From Proteobacteria bacterium UBA2363 (GTDB lineage Bacteria > Pseudomonadota > Gammaproteobacteria > Xanthomonadales > UBA2363), in assembly GCA_002344355.1 (NCBI GenBank), contig DDTN01000010.1, positions 24,307 to 88,306 of the forward strand: a DNA stretch of 64,000 nt, given 5' to 3'. The translations under genes and the position numbers were made by a program. The notes under the pieces are model-generated. The model was not told the origin of the DNA. It did no database searches and saw nothing but the letters and a program-made list of their open reading frames with translations. Shown piece by piece: positions 10,175-19,007 of the stretch (positions are counted from its first letter, which is position 1; each line of letters begins with the position of its first letter).

Positions 10175-11790
10175 TGCTCGCCCTGGGTATCCGCTACCTC
10201 AACGGGTGGGCGATGGCGGCAGCCGACGGGTCCAAAAAGGGAGCGGCCGAGTGGCCGCCGCACCCGGACCGCGTCTTCATGGCGCTGGCCGCCGCCCACT
10301 TCGAGACCGAACGCCGCGAAACGACGCGGGCAGTTCTGGAATGGCTTGAGTCCCTCCCGCCGCCAGCGATTGCCGCCAGCGAGTGCGAGGTGCGCACCGT
10401 CGCGACGCACTATGTACCGGTCAACGACGCCACGGCACCCTCGATCGATCCCGAAAAGGCTGCCGGAGTCTCAGATGCGCAGTTTCGCGCTGGCCTCTCG
10501 CTGCTGCATGAGCACCGGTCCAGACAACCTCGCCAGTTTCCGGTCGCCATCCCCTTCGACGACACCGTCTATCTGATGTGGCCGAGCGTGAAGACGCCCG
10601 GCGAACTCGGAGCAGAACTGGAGTTCCTTTGTGCGAACGTCACCTGCATCGGCCATTCGGCGTCACTGGTCCAGATGTGGGTTGCCGATCAGACGCCAGC
10701 GCCGACCTGGCGGCCGACCGGACAGGGCAGCACACACAACTTCCGCGTGCCTGTTCCTGGTCGCCTGGCCGCACTGGAGGACGCCTACAACGAGGCCGCC
10801 CAGACCGCGTGGCTGGAACTTGATCGATCCATAACGCAAGCCACGGGGCAAGCAAGGACTGCGCTCAAGGCAGAACGCAAGCGCCGCTTCGACGACCGCC
10901 CACCAAAGCCGCGCCGTCCGCCGGCCGGCTTCTGGACAGGGTACGCGCAGCCGATGCAGTCCCGTAAAGCAGCTGATCTGGCCGGAGGCGTGTTCAGCCC
11001 CCGATTGCTTGTTCTCCGCCAGACCGCCGGAACCCGCTTGGGCCTTGAAAGCACGCTGCATCTGACGCAGTCCCTGCGCGACTGCCTGTTGTCGCACTGT
11101 CCGGCACAGCCGCCACCGGAGTGGCTGAGTGGGCATGCGGGAGATGGGACGCCAAGCCGGGCCCCTCACCTTGCCGCGTTTCCATTGCCTCACGTCGGCC
11201 ATGCCAACGCCCAGGGTCATCTGTTGGGCGTGGCCCTTGTGCTGCCGGTCGACGTACCTGCGCACGAGGTCGGCAAGTGTCTGGCTCCCTTGCTGGAACT
11301 CGATGACCAGACCGGGTTGCCCAAGCCATTCCGACTCTATGCCGGACAAAAGTTCGAGATCGAGCTCCAGTTGGACTTGGCCAACGATCCGGCCCGGGCC
11401 CTTCGGCAGGACACGTGGGTTGGCCCAAAGGGAGGCTGCCGGACGTGGGCCACAGTCACTCCGATCGTGCTCGACCGCCACGGGCGGTCCAAGGATCTCT
11501 GGCTGGAAGCGGAGGACGTGGTGGCAACGGCATGCGAGCGTGCCGGCCTGCCGCGCCCAGAGCATGTGGTGCTAGGGCCGGTCAGCCAATTCATTGGCGC
11601 TCCACCGGCGGGTGGCAAGCGCGGCGCGTATCCACACCTGTTGCGAAAGGACGGCGGGCGGCGGCATCACGTGCACGCAGTACTCACGTTCCAGAAGCCG
11701 ATCCAGGGACCCGTGCTGGTCGGCGCAGGCCGATTCCGCGGCTATGGACTGTGCCGTCCCTGGCCACCCCACGGAGGGCTGGGTCGATGA
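10174..11790 (+). CDS. csb2: Type I-G CRISPR-associated Csb2 (Cas5-Cas6 fusion)
   Basis: A 538-residue protein of the Csb2 (GSU0054) family, regarded as a fusion of Cas5 (crRNA 5' handle binding) and Cas6 (pre-crRNA cleavage). The N-terminus has the family stretch WPPHPDRVFMALAAAHF. The middle contains HLAAFPLPHVGHANAQGHLLGVAL. The C-terminus ends with a glycine-rich RNA-binding loop, VGAGRFRGYGLCRP. No separate cas6 exists in the operon, so Csb2 should process the array transcript, whose repeats carry a 7-bp stem. The gene is coupled on both sides: TGATG with csb1 and ATGA with cas3. No frameshift is seen. Confidence 0.9.
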   Translation: MLALGIRYLNGWAMAAADGSKKGAAEWPPHPDRVFMALAAAHFETERRETTRAVLEWLESLPPPAIAASECEVRTVATHYVPVNDATAPSIDPEKAAGVSDAQFRAGLSLLHEHRSRQPRQFPVAIPFDDTVYLMWPSVKTPGELGAELEFLCANVTCIGHSASLVQMWVADQTPAPTWRPTGQGSTHNFRVPVPGRLAALEDAYNEAAQTAWLELDRSITQATGQARTALKAERKRRFDDRPPKPRRPPAGFWTGYAQPMQSRKAADLAGGVFSPRLLVLRQTAGTRLGLESTLHLTQSLRDCLLSHCPAQPPPEWLSGHAGDGTPSRAPHLAAFPLPHVGHANAQGHLLGVALVLPVDVPAHEVGKCLAPLLELDDQTGLPKPFRLYAGQKFEIELQLDLANDPARALRQDTWVGPKGGCRTWATVTPIVLDRHGRSKDLWLEAEDVVATACERAGLPRPEHVVLGPVSQFIGAPPAGGKRGAYPHLLRKDGGRRHHVHAVLTFQKPIQGPVLVGAGRFRGYGLCRPWPPHGGLGR

Positions 11791-14765
11791 GCCTCGGACC
11801 CGAGCGCTTTTCCGAGTACTTCCAGGCTATCCACGGGCACGAGCCGTTTCCCTGGCAGACCCGACTGCTGAACCAAGTGCTGGACGGACAGTGGCCAGCC
11901 ACGCTGGGATTGCCGACAGCGAGCGGCAAGACCGCCTGCATCGACATCGCCGTCTTTGCGCTGGCTTGCCAGGCGGCTCAAGCCATCCGTCGCATCTTCT
12001 TCGTGGTGGATCGCCGTGTCATCGTCGATGAGGCCTTCGTCCGCGCGCGACGGATCGCTTCCGCACTGGCGACCGAAGCAGACGGCGTGCTTGGCGAAGT
12101 CCGCCAAGCGCTTTGCCACATCGGCGGGAGTGCGGACGCACCGTTGGCGGTGTTTCAACTGCGTGGTGGCATTTACCGCGACGATGCCTGGGCCCGTTCG
12201 CCCGCGCAGCCCACGGTGGTATGCGCGACGGTCGACCAGATCGGCTCGCGGCTGCTGTTCCGCTCTTATGGGTCCAGTCCCTATGCCTGGCCCCTGCACG
12301 CAGGCTTGGCGGCAAACGATGCACTGGTCCTGCTCGACGAGGCGCATTGCGCAGAGCCCTTCCGGCAGACGCTGGATGCCATCGCGCGCTATCGCGCCTG
12401 GGCGAAGCAACCGTGTCCGACCCCGTTCGCGCACGTCGTCCTAAGCGCAACCCCAGCGGGCAACATCGGCACCCACTCGTTTCAGCTTGATGCGGAGGAC
12501 CGCGCCCATCCCACCCTATCCGCCCGGTTGTCGGCCAGCAAGCCGGCTCGACTGGTGGAAGGCAAGGGAAAGACCGCTACCACGGCACTCTCCCGACAGA
12601 TCGCCGGGGAGGCGATCGAGTTCGCCAGGCGAGGCGCCCGGCGGGTTGGCGTGATCGTCAATCGCATCGCCACCGCCCGGGAGGTTCATGAAATGCTCGG
12701 GGAGCTGGGCGTACCGGTTGAAAGGCGCGCGCTCTTCATCGGCCGCATGCGGCCATGGGATCGAGACCGCCTGCTCGAGCGGTGGCAACCGACATTCGCG
12801 GCCGATCCACAACGCCAAGCTTTGGAATCGTCCTGCTTCGCTGTTGCCACACAATGCCTTGAAGTTGGCGCCAACCTCGACTTCGACGCCCTTGTGACCG
12901 AGTGCGCCAGCCTTGACGCCTTGCGTCAGCGCTTCGGCCGCTTGTTCCGTCTCGGCAGAAGCGGGGTCGACGAACGCAGTAACGAGCAAGTGGCGGCCAT
13001 CGTCCTGCCGAAACCGGAGCCGCGCCAAGACGACCCCATCTATGGAGAGGCGATCGAGACCACCTGGCGCTGGCTTGCTGAGCACGCCACCGATGGCCTG
13101 GTCGACCTTGGCGTGGACGCCATCGATGCCCTGCTGCCTGTCGAGCCGCACGCACGCGCCTCTCTGCTCGCTGAGCGAAAACTGGTCGTTCGCGTTCCGG
13201 ATGCGCCGGTCATGCTCCCCGCCCATGTGGATGCCTGGGCACAGACCAGCCCCGCGCCCTGGCCTGACCCCGAACCCGCCTTGTTTCTGCACGGACCACG
13301 CAAGGGCGTCGCCGAGGTGCAGGTTTGCTGGCGTCAGGATCTGGATGCGACTCAGGACACGGGAAAGTGGCCGGAGCTGGTGAGCTTGGTTGCGCCAGGA
13401 TCGGCCGAATGCATGAGCGTGCCGATGCGCGCGCTAAAGCGTTGGTTGCGCTACGGCGTACCGGAGGACGCGGGCGGCGATGTCGACCTGGGTGATCACG
13501 AGTTGGATAGCGATACGGCTGCTTCCGAGACCCTTCGGCAGAGGGTTGTGCGCTGGCGGGGTGCGTCGGATGTCCTGGTGCTTTCGACCATCGGCGAACT
13601 GTATGACCTGCGTCCGGGAGACACCCTGGTGCTGCCCGCGAGTGCGGGGGGCTGGTCGGTATTCGGGGCCGTCGTCCAGCAGGCCGACGGTCGACCGCTG
13701 GCCTTGGACATCGCCGACGAGGTCCAACTGACAGCACGTTTGCGTCCAGTGCTTCGGCTGGTACCAGCTCTGCTGGATTCCTGGCCGCCGAGCGATGCGT
13801 GCGACGCGTTGAGGAAGCTGCTCGACGCAGAGGAAATCGAGCAACGCAGCGCGACCGGGGAGTACAGAATGGCGCTGAAGGACGCCCTGCGCGCCGTTGC
13901 GGATGGCCTTCCCCATCCAGCATCGCAGGCACGGGACTGGACTTGGCTCCGCGTCGCCATCGCTGGACTGACCAGTAGTCGCAGCGGCTTCGACCTCGAT
14001 CGTCATCCCTCGGGAGGACTCGTGTTGACCGCGCGGCGGTGCCTGCGCCCCGACCAGGTTCTGACGACAGGACATCGCGTACCGAACGAAGTCTTCAGCG
14101 CCGAAGACGATTCCGCCTCGTTCACTGTGGCTGTTCCGTTGCCCGATCACCTCGAAGGCGTTGCGCAGTTCGTCGAGCGGTTCGCAAGTGCCTGCGGCCT
14201 TGAACAGGTTCTGATCGAAGACCTCAGGCTGGCCGCCTCCCTGCACGATCTCGGCAAAGCCGACCCCCGGTTTCAGGCGTGGTTGCGGGGCGGCGTGCCC
14301 TACCCAGTGCCGGTGCAGTACGGCGCTATGCTGGCCAAGTCCGGGGGCGCCAGCAGCCCCGCGGCGATTCGGCGCGCTCGCGAACGCGCCGGTTACCCGG
14401 AGGGCGGACGCCACGAACTCTTGTCCGTCCGGCTCGTGGAATCGAATCCGGAAATGTTGACGCAGGCTCACGATCCCGAGCTGGTCCTGCACCTGATCGC
14501 CAGTCATCACGGGCGCTGCCGGCCCTTCGCCCCAGTCGTCATGGATCCTGAACCCCGGTCGGTCGACCTCGAGATCGACGGTCGCCGATTGAGTGCGTCC
14601 ACCGACACCGAACTGGAGCGTCTCGACAGCGGACAGGCCGAGCGCTTCTGGACCCTCGTTCGACGCTACGGCTGGTGGGGATTGGCCTATTTGGAGGCCA
14701 TACACGTGCTGGCCGACCACCGCCGCAGCGAAGCGGAGCAGCTTGGAATGGAGGACAGTCTGTGA
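11787..14765 (+). CDS. cas3: Type I-G Cas3 helicase-nuclease with C-terminal HD domain
   Basis: A 992-residue protein. The superfamily 2 helicase comes first: Walker A GLPTASGKTA with Lys48, motif II LLDEAHCAEPF near residue 184, motif III VVLSATPAG, and a helicase C domain with VATQCLEVGANLDFDAL and RQRFGRLFRLGR. The HD nuclease follows at the C-terminus: SLHDLGKADPRFQ near residue 819, HELLSVRL near 875 and ASHHGRCRPF near 905. This order is the reverse of classical HD-helicase Cas3 and is the arrangement reported for type I-U/I-G. The start overlaps the csb2 stop (ATGA), and the end overlaps the next start (GTGA). All key motifs are present, so it appears functional. Confidence 0.93.
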   Translation: MSLGPERFSEYFQAIHGHEPFPWQTRLLNQVLDGQWPATLGLPTASGKTACIDIAVFALACQAAQAIRRIFFVVDRRVIVDEAFVRARRIASALATEADGVLGEVRQALCHIGGSADAPLAVFQLRGGIYRDDAWARSPAQPTVVCATVDQIGSRLLFRSYGSSPYAWPLHAGLAANDALVLLDEAHCAEPFRQTLDAIARYRAWAKQPCPTPFAHVVLSATPAGNIGTHSFQLDAEDRAHPTLSARLSASKPARLVEGKGKTATTALSRQIAGEAIEFARRGARRVGVIVNRIATAREVHEMLGELGVPVERRALFIGRMRPWDRDRLLERWQPTFAADPQRQALESSCFAVATQCLEVGANLDFDALVTECASLDALRQRFGRLFRLGRSGVDERSNEQVAAIVLPKPEPRQDDPIYGEAIETTWRWLAEHATDGLVDLGVDAIDALLPVEPHARASLLAERKLVVRVPDAPVMLPAHVDAWAQTSPAPWPDPEPALFLHGPRKGVAEVQVCWRQDLDATQDTGKWPELVSLVAPGSAECMSVPMRALKRWLRYGVPEDAGGDVDLGDHELDSDTAASETLRQRVVRWRGASDVLVLSTIGELYDLRPGDTLVLPASAGGWSVFGAVVQQADGRPLALDIADEVQLTARLRPVLRLVPALLDSWPPSDACDALRKLLDAEEIEQRSATGEYRMALKDALRAVADGLPHPASQARDWTWLRVAIAGLTSSRSGFDLDRHPSGGLVLTARRCLRPDQVLTTGHRVPNEVFSAEDDSASFTVAVPLPDHLEGVAQFVERFASACGLEQVLIEDLRLAASLHDLGKADPRFQAWLRGGVPYPVPVQYGAMLAKSGGASSPAAIRRARERAGYPEGGRHELLSVRLVESNPEMLTQAHDPELVLHLIASHHGRCRPFAPVVMDPEPRSVDLEIDGRRLSASTDTELERLDSGQAERFWTLVRRYGWWGLAYLEAIHVLADHRRSEAEQLGMEDSL

Positions 14766-15688
14766 CCTGCTCGACCCTCCTTCTGCCCGGCATTGATGGG
14801 GCCAATCCGCTGGGTTTTCTGGCTGCGCTGGGTGTGCTTCGAACGCTATTCAGGGCGGAAGATGCGCTCCGACCACGCCTCGCCTGGCAAGTCCACAGCG
14901 GAGCATGGCGCCCAGCGCTTACGACCGAGATCGCCCTATCTCGGCCCGAACTCGTGGCTCGTCTCGATGAGGCCTTGAGGTCGATGGTGGATCATGAGGC
15001 TTGGAGGTTTTCGGACAACCTCAATGTCGAAGCCGGCGACTTCCGCAGTCATGCACTGGCTGCAGCTGCGCGCGCGTCCACCGCCGATCCGACCGCGGCG
15101 GAGTTCGTCGCGGCGTTCGCCTGCGATGCGATCACTGAGGTCGATGCGAAAAAGGGGGTTGTGGTGTGCGACACGGCATTCCGGACCATGAGTGGTGCGG
15201 GGCATCAGCACTTTCTCGGGTTCATGCGCCAGTTGGCTGCGTGCACCGAGCAGGACCATCTTGAGCGCGCGCTTTTCGAGCAATGGCGGTACGAAGACGA
15301 CAAGCCGAGCATGCGCTGGGATCCCATTGACGACCGCCGCTATGCTCTGAGGTGGAACGAGCCGAGCAGCGATCCCATTAGGACCGTAAGGGGCGCCAAT
15401 CGTCTCGCCATCGAGGCGCTGCCGCTGTTCCCCGTCATGCCGCGTGGAACTCGTCTGGAAACCACCGGTTTCGTCACCGCGGGAAGCAGGGGCACCTGGT
15501 TTCGATGGCCGATCTGGTCCCGGCCGATCTCAATGCCCGTGGTCCAAAGCCTTCTGGCGAGCCAGCGCGTGCGCCAGGCAAGCACCAATGAGGCGGCGCT
15601 GAGACGCATGGGCGTAGAAGCGGTTTTCAAGAGCCAGCGCCTGACCGTTGAGAAATACCGGAACTTCACCATGGGTGTGCCCGCTTGA
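14762..15688 (+). CDS. Probable small Cas8-type subunit of the type I-G effector
   Basis: A 308-residue protein starting at GTG 14762, which overlaps the cas3 stop as GTGA. No upstream in-frame start is compatible with the cas3 end, and the next ATG is about 75 codons in. The N-terminus LLPGIDGANPLGFLAALGVLR resembles the opening of Cas8/Csx17-like type I-U proteins, but the gene is far shorter than Csx17 (about 700 residues). Position and length fit the GSU0052-like Cas8u2/Cas8g group, which would recognise the PAM and anchor the crRNA 5' end. An alternative is a Csb3-like or Cas3-extension protein. Assignment rests on context and the N-terminal motif. It is the last cas gene; no cas4/cas1 or cas2 follows. 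Confidence 0.65.
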   Translation: MTCSTLLLPGIDGANPLGFLAALGVLRTLFRAEDALRPRLAWQVHSGAWRPALTTEIALSRPELVARLDEALRSMVDHEAWRFSDNLNVEAGDFRSHALAAAARASTADPTAAEFVAAFACDAITEVDAKKGVVVCDTAFRTMSGAGHQHFLGFMRQLAACTEQDHLERALFEQWRYEDDKPSMRWDPIDDRRYALRWNEPSSDPIRTVRGANRLAIEALPLFPVMPRGTRLETTGFVTAGSRGTWFRWPIWSRPISMPVVQSLLASQRVRQASTNEAALRRMGVEAVFKSQRLTVEKYRNFTMGVPA

Positions 15689-16222
15689 TCGTCAGGGAGG
15701 CGGAACGGGTCAATGGTGGCGACGTTTCCTACGCTGCGAGGGAAATCAGGACGTCGAAGTGGAGTCCACCAGCAGGTTGTCGTCGTAGTTTGTGGGAGTT
15801 GGCAAGCCTCGGTCCCGTCGCCGGCGGCGGGTCTTCAAGCCGATAGGGGTTCTCTGGTCGAGGTCATCAACAGCAATGTCGATGCGTTGCTGATCATCGC
15901 CCTGGGTCCGGCCGACAAGGTGAAGCTCCGCGTGGTCAATTGGGCGAGCGCATCGATCCGGTCGCCAGGGAACCCACGATCGTGTAGCGTCCGGTGCGGC
16001 AGCTACTGAGCCGAAAGGGCGCCGGCTGACGCTTGCAAGGGCCGAGGTGATGAACGAAATGCCGGCCAGCCCTAGCCGACGGCAGGTTCTTTGAAATTGG
16101 AGGAATACATGCGTATCCGTACGCCCCACTTCACCGGCGGGACGCAGGTCGCCTCGTCGTCCCGCCAGCGCTCGTAGCTGCTGCGAAATCCGGCAGGAGC
16201 TCAGCAGCCTGCCCGGGGTGGG
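15689..16222 (+). other. CRISPR leader region and unexplained spacer DNA
   Basis: There are 534 bases between the last cas gene and the first repeat. The array-proximal part (about 16080-16222) contains GGTTCTTTGAAATTGGAGGA, A+T-richer than its surroundings and similar in style to CRISPR leaders. The distal part (15740-16010) is open in more than one frame but matches nothing I recognise. It could be the remnant of a lost gene, possibly adaptation genes or a transposase. No intact gene is claimed here. Confidence 0.45.
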
Positions 16223-18202
16223 GTTCTCTGCGGCATCACGCCGCGTCCTCATTGAAGCTGCGAGATGCGCAATCGCGGGTCGGCCCTGTGCCAGATTCTC
16301 CGCGGCATCACGCCGCGGTCTCATTGAAGCCGGATCCCGACCGAGGGCCGCGCCACGAAGCCGCCCAGTTCTCCGCGGTATCACGCCGTGGCCTCATTGA
16401 AGCGACATGAGGTCCATGCTCACGCGCTCGCCGGTGAACTCGTTCTCCGCGGCATCACGCCGCGGCCTCATTGAAGCCAGCCGCACGGCGGCGCGGAGAC
16501 CATCGACGCCATGTTCTCCGCGGCATCACGCCGCGGCCTCATTGAAGCCCGACAATGCGCAGCGTCAGCGCCGGCTTCTCGCCTGGTTCTCCGCGGTATC
16601 ACGTTGCGGCCTCATTGAAGCGTGACGCGGGCCTGCATGTCGCCGTAGGCGAGCGCGGGTTCTCCGCGGCATCACGCCGCGGCCTCATTGAAGCGAGGTC
16701 GATCTCTACAAGGCCATCCCGGCGGCCTGAGTTCTCCGCGGCATCACGCCGCGGCCTCATTGAAGCGACGCGACCACGGAGGAAGGCCGGGAGCACATCG
16801 CTAGTTCTCCGCGGCATCACGCCGCGGCCTCATTGAAGCATGTCCTGCATCGCTTCGATTGTCCAACCAGCCTGCAGCGGCATCACGCCGCGGCCTCATT
16901 CAAGCGCGGTCGTCCACCGGCAGCCCCGGCTGGTTCCGGTTCTCCGCGGCATCACGCCGCGGCCTCATTGAAGCAGGTAGTCGACGTCGTAGCAGGTGCC
17001 GATCTTCGGGTTCTCCGCGACATCACGCCGCGGCCTCATTGAAGCTACGGCGGCGTGGGCGCCTATCAGGGCATCTTCGAGGGTTCTCCGCGGCATCTCG
17101 CCGCGGCCTCATTGAAACATCAGGTACCAGCCGGCATCGGTGTCAGAAAGCACGGCTCTCCGCGGCATCACGCCGCGGCCAAATTGAAGCGTCGGGCCGC
17201 CGGCGACGGTGGTGTATTCCAGGAAGCTCTCCGCGGCGTCACGCCGCGGCCTCATTGAAGCACCCTGCACCGCGCCACGTCCCGCGAGGACCTGATCGTT
17301 CTCGGCGGCATCACGCCACGGCCTCATTGAGGCTACCGCCCGATCGGCACGCTGCGGGTGTTCAAGGAGGTACTCCGCCGCATCACACCGCGGCCTCATT
17401 GAAGCGACCACGAGACGGGACGCTCCCATCTTGCCCAGTTCGGATCTCCGCGGCATCACGCCGCGGCCTCATTGAAGCGGAGGTAAGTGACATGACCGTC
17501 AAGACGGAAACCCCGGTTCTCCGCGGCATCACGCCGCGGCCTCATTGAAGCCACCACGGGCACAAGCGCGGCCCCAAGCGCGTCGAGGGTTCTCCGCGGC
17601 ATAACGCCGCGGCCTCATTGAAGCGACCCCCAGTGCTCCAACCTTGCCGGCCCCCTTGTGTTCTCCGCAGCATCACGCCGCGGCCTCATTGAAGCGAGTC
17701 CGTGCGCGACACCGCCGGCATGGTCGGTGCTCTTCTCCGCGCTATCACGCCGCGGCCTAATTGAAGGGCCTACACGACCCCCCCGTACCCAGAGGTGTGA
17801 CGGTTCTCCGCGGCATCACGCCGCGGCCTCATTGAAGCATCGAGGGCGGCGATCCCGAGGCGGGTACTGCGCCGAGTTCTCCGCCGCATCACGCTGCGGC
17901 CTCATTGAAGCTCCACCTCGATCGGGTGCAGGATGGTGTTGTGGTTGGTTTTCCGCGGCATCATGCCGTGCTCCCATTTGAGCGTCGACAAGTTCGCGCC
18001 CGAGTCGCACCGGTTCGCGGTGTTCTCCGCGGCATCACGCTGCGGCCTCATTGAAGCGAGGGCATGGACGGGCATGCGGTGCTGAAGCGCCTGGTTCTCC
18101 GCGGCATCACGCCGCGGCCTCATTGAAGCAACATCGCGCCGTTCGCCAACAACCTCGCGCCCGTCGGTTCTCCGCAGGATCACGCCGCGGCCTCATTAAA
18201 GT
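16223..18202 (+). CRISPR. CRISPR array, 28 repeats and 27 spacers, many repeats degenerate
   Basis: Repeats are 36 bp: 5' GTTCT, then a perfect 7-bp stem CCGCGGC / GCCGCGG around the loop ATCAC, then 3' CTCATTGAAGC. Repeat starts are 16223, 16295, 16368, 16442, 16513, 16586, 16659, 16731, 16804, 16870, 16939, 17010, 17083, 17155, 17226, 17298, 17370, 17443, 17516, 17589, 17660, 17732, 17803, 17876, 17948, 18022, 18094 and 18167. Spacers are 35-38 nt, except 30 and 33 nt around the damaged repeat at 16870. Nine repeats equal the consensus: 16442, 16513, 16659, 16731, 16804, 16939, 17516, 17803 and 18094. The first three and the last are all variants. The GAAGC-type 3' end and the upstream leader suggest transcription on the + strand, like the cas genes. 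Confidence 0.97.
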
Positions 18203-18379
18203 ACGGCTTCCCGCAGCATCTCGGCGCGCCCGACCGGGCGCGAAAGCGCCAGCCGGTGGGCGCGGATTGCTTCGCGGAGTAACCTCGTTTGAGGGCATCT
18301 GGCGTGAGCGGGCCTCGTGGTCCAGCCACGCCTTGTCGTTGGGATCGATCTGGATGAGGAGCCAAGGCACGATCGACAC
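18196..18379 (-). pseudogene. Ribbon-helix-helix antitoxin-like remnant, frameshifted
   Basis: Read on the minus strand from a GTG at 18379, one frame gives WLLIQIDPNDKAWLDHEARS and then RQMPSNEV. A one- or two-base frameshift near 18283 moves into a frame giving LLREAIRAHRLAL and a C-terminal tail that ends at TAA 18196-18198. The combined pattern (beta-strand IQID, then KAWLDHEARSR, then LLREAIR) is typical of CopG/VapB-like RHH antitoxins. The stop lies inside the last degenerate CRISPR repeat. Neither half would fold alone, so it is called a pseudogene. No toxin partner is adjacent. Confidence 0.45.
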
Positions 18380-18464
18380 GATGTAGCCAAACCGCGAGGG
18401 GAAGCGCCCACGAGACGCGCGGGTAGGACCGCGCTGCTTTGCGCGGCTTCCGCCCCTGCTCGAA

Positions 18465-19007
18465 TCAGCCGCCACGCAGCGCCAGCAGCGCCACGGCACC
18501 GGCCAGGGCCAGCCCGGCGACCAGCAGCAGCGGCCAGGCCCGGCGGCCGCCGCCCGCGGCGGCGGCATCGGCGGGATCGACCGCCGGTTCGCCGTGCAGC
18601 AGCCCGACGAAGCGGTCCAGGGTGGCGGCGTCGAAGGCGAACGGGTCGAAGCGCTCCTGCCCGGTGCGCGCCAGCAGGGCGCGCACGTCGGCGGCCGAGG
18701 GCACGAACTTCATCGACCAGGAGGCGAAGCTGGCGGCGTCGATGGCCTGCGAGCGCACCACGGTGAAGCGCTGGTGGCGCGGGTCGCGGGCCAGGCGCTG
18801 GACCAGGGCCTCGACCGCGGCGCGCGGCCCTTCCAGGACCTGCAGGAAATGGCCGTCGGCGTAGTGCAGGGCGCCGACGATGCCGGTGCGCGCGTTGTTG
18901 CGGCGCGACTGCGACAGGATACGGGAGACTTCGGGGTGGATGCCGTCGCCACGGTCGCCGTCGAAGCTGGCCTGGCTGAGGTAGACGATGCGGACGAGGT
19001 CGGACAT
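18465..19007 (-). CDS. BLUF-domain blue-light sensor with C-terminal membrane anchor
   Basis: A 180-residue protein. Residues 4-100 match the BLUF (blue light using FAD) fold: Tyr9 in LVRIVYLSQA, Asn38 in RRNNARTGI, Gln56 in HFLQVLEG, and Trp97/Met99 in FASWSMKF. These correspond to the flavin hydrogen-bond switch residues (Tyr21, Asn45, Gln63, Trp104 and Met106 of AppA). There is no enzymatic output domain. Instead a small linker with DPADAAAAGGG leads to one transmembrane helix (about 158-177). The start at ATG 19007 is chosen over an upstream in-frame TTG at 19022. It may signal through a protein partner at the membrane. It is monocistronic and lies 123 bp from the azoreductase gene, whose FMN chemistry is unrelated. 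Confidence 0.88.
   Translation of the reverse strand: MSDLVRIVYLSQASFDGDRGDGIHPEVSRILSQSRRNNARTGIVGALHYADGHFLQVLEGPRAAVEALVQRLARDPRHQRFTVVRSQAIDAASFASWSMKFVPSAADVRALLARTGQERFDPFAFDAATLDRFVGLLHGEPAVDPADAAAAGGGRRAWPLLLVAGLALAGAVALLALRGG

Noticed and set aside
15713..16009. 98-codon + strand frame before the CRISPR leader
   Set aside because: No similarity recognised, no ribosome site, and the opposite strand is equally open; treated as unexplained DNA.
16218..17981. Long + strand frames with repeated FSAASRRGLIEA, looking like a tandem-repeat protein
   Set aside because: The periodicity is the CRISPR repeat-spacer unit (72-74 bp); frames break whenever spacer length changes, and there is no start signal.
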